Positions 63,877 through 64,000 of a DNA stretch of 64,000 bases are shown in pieces. The DNA is from Pelagibius sp048268885 (GTDB lineage Bacteria > Pseudomonadota > Alphaproteobacteria > Kiloniellales > Kiloniellaceae): positions 1-64,000 of the forward strand of contig JBLWUP010000027.1 in the NCBI GenBank assembly GCA_048268885.1. Direction: 5' to 3'. Numbering within the stretch: the first letter of the stretch is position 1; each line of letters begins with the position of its first letter. The position numbers were made by a program, and so were the translations under genes. The notes beneath the pieces are model-generated. The model worked only from the letters and a program-made list of their open reading frames with translations. It did not search any database and had not been told where the DNA came from.

Positions 63877-64000
63877 ATGCGTCATCTTCCCTACGTTATC
63901 GGCCTCTTCATGCTGCTGCCCTTTGCGGTGTGGCTGGGCCTCGACCTCACCCTGCTGCCGGGCTCGACCCGGAACCTGGACCTGCCGCTGGTGGCCGTGC
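63877..64000 (+). CDS. Start of a membrane protein (cut by window end)
   Basis: 41 residues are visible: MRHLPYVIGLFMLLPFAVWL then GLDLTLLPGSTRN and a second hydrophobic run. It begins like a membrane protein or signal-anchored protein, with the first TM at about 6-24. The family is not recognisable. The rest lies outside the window. Confidence 0.5.
   Translation, partial: MRHLPYVIGLFMLLPFAVWLGLDLTLLPGSTRNLDLPLVAV

Overview
This is chromosomal DNA of a GC-rich alphaproteobacterium, most likely a marine or saline member of the Rhodospirillales sensu lato. The evidence is the set of lineage-typical genes and gene orders: yebC next to ruvC, zapA / 6S RNA / 5-formyl-THF cyclo-ligase, the cell-cycle families RcdA (DUF1465) and TrcR (DUF1013), DUF1192 and DUF4164, a perfect CtrA box, and a ROSE-type RNA thermometer in front of a small heat-shock gene. 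I see no phage, transposase, integrase, CRISPR array, rRNA or tRNA. Genes are densely packed on both strands, and most long open frames opposite them are GC-driven shadows.

Region 1 (1-18360) is mainly housekeeping: ruvC (cut by the window edge) and yebC; a CtrA-boxed small coiled protein; ymdB-like phosphodiesterase, ygfA, 6S RNA, zapA and a DUF4164 gene; transketolase, class I aldolase and gap (without pgk), ending in a strong terminator; a hypothetical, a mini AAA ATPase and a thiE-like gene; efp and suhB. Then come three envelope genes: an OmpA-domain protein, a MotA/TolQ-like channel and a MotB-like coiled-coil OmpA protein. An ABC exporter closes the block.

Region 2 (18361-30266) holds rpmE, rcdA, a heat-shock gene with a sigma-32 promoter and thermometer, a lipoprotein, an MFS carrier, a histidine kinase whose sensor carries a CxxCH haem motif, fetAB, a thioesterase, a hydrolase and an O-acetylhomoserine sulfhydrylase. 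A 980-base AT-richer gap follows, with a candidate small RNA, a DnaA box and an ICE-like palindrome.

Region 3 (30267-42000) holds trkH, an 11-12 TM protein, a Tat-exported DUF6152 protein with a membrane partner, a peroxiredoxin, and katG divergent from oxyR. The peroxiredoxin and katG share a GAATAATTC element, which suggests one peroxide/iron-responsive group. 3-hydroxybutyrate dehydrogenase, an AEC carrier and a membrane-anchored TAXI-domain protein follow.

Region 4 (42100-53670) holds a dctPQM TRAP operon with a perfect sigma-54 promoter, two beta-barrel proteins, a translationally coupled cysteine peptidase / BamA-like pair, and dctD-dctB, the likely activator pair of the TRAP operon.

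Region 5 (53671-64000) holds a quinone reductase, trcR, a Yip1-like protein, a cyclooxygenase-like haem protein whose distal histidine is replaced by aspartate, dehydrogenases, propionyl-CoA synthetase, an acetyltransferase and the start of a membrane protein. Several gaps carry palindromic intergenic repeats of three families.

The observations most worth following are the cyclooxygenase-like protein (56809-58374), the peptidase / barrel pair (47610-50059), the OmpA / MotA-like / MotB-like trio (12145-16335), the ROSE thermometer (19741-19860), the sigma-54 control of dctPQM, and the candidate small RNA at 29759-29936.
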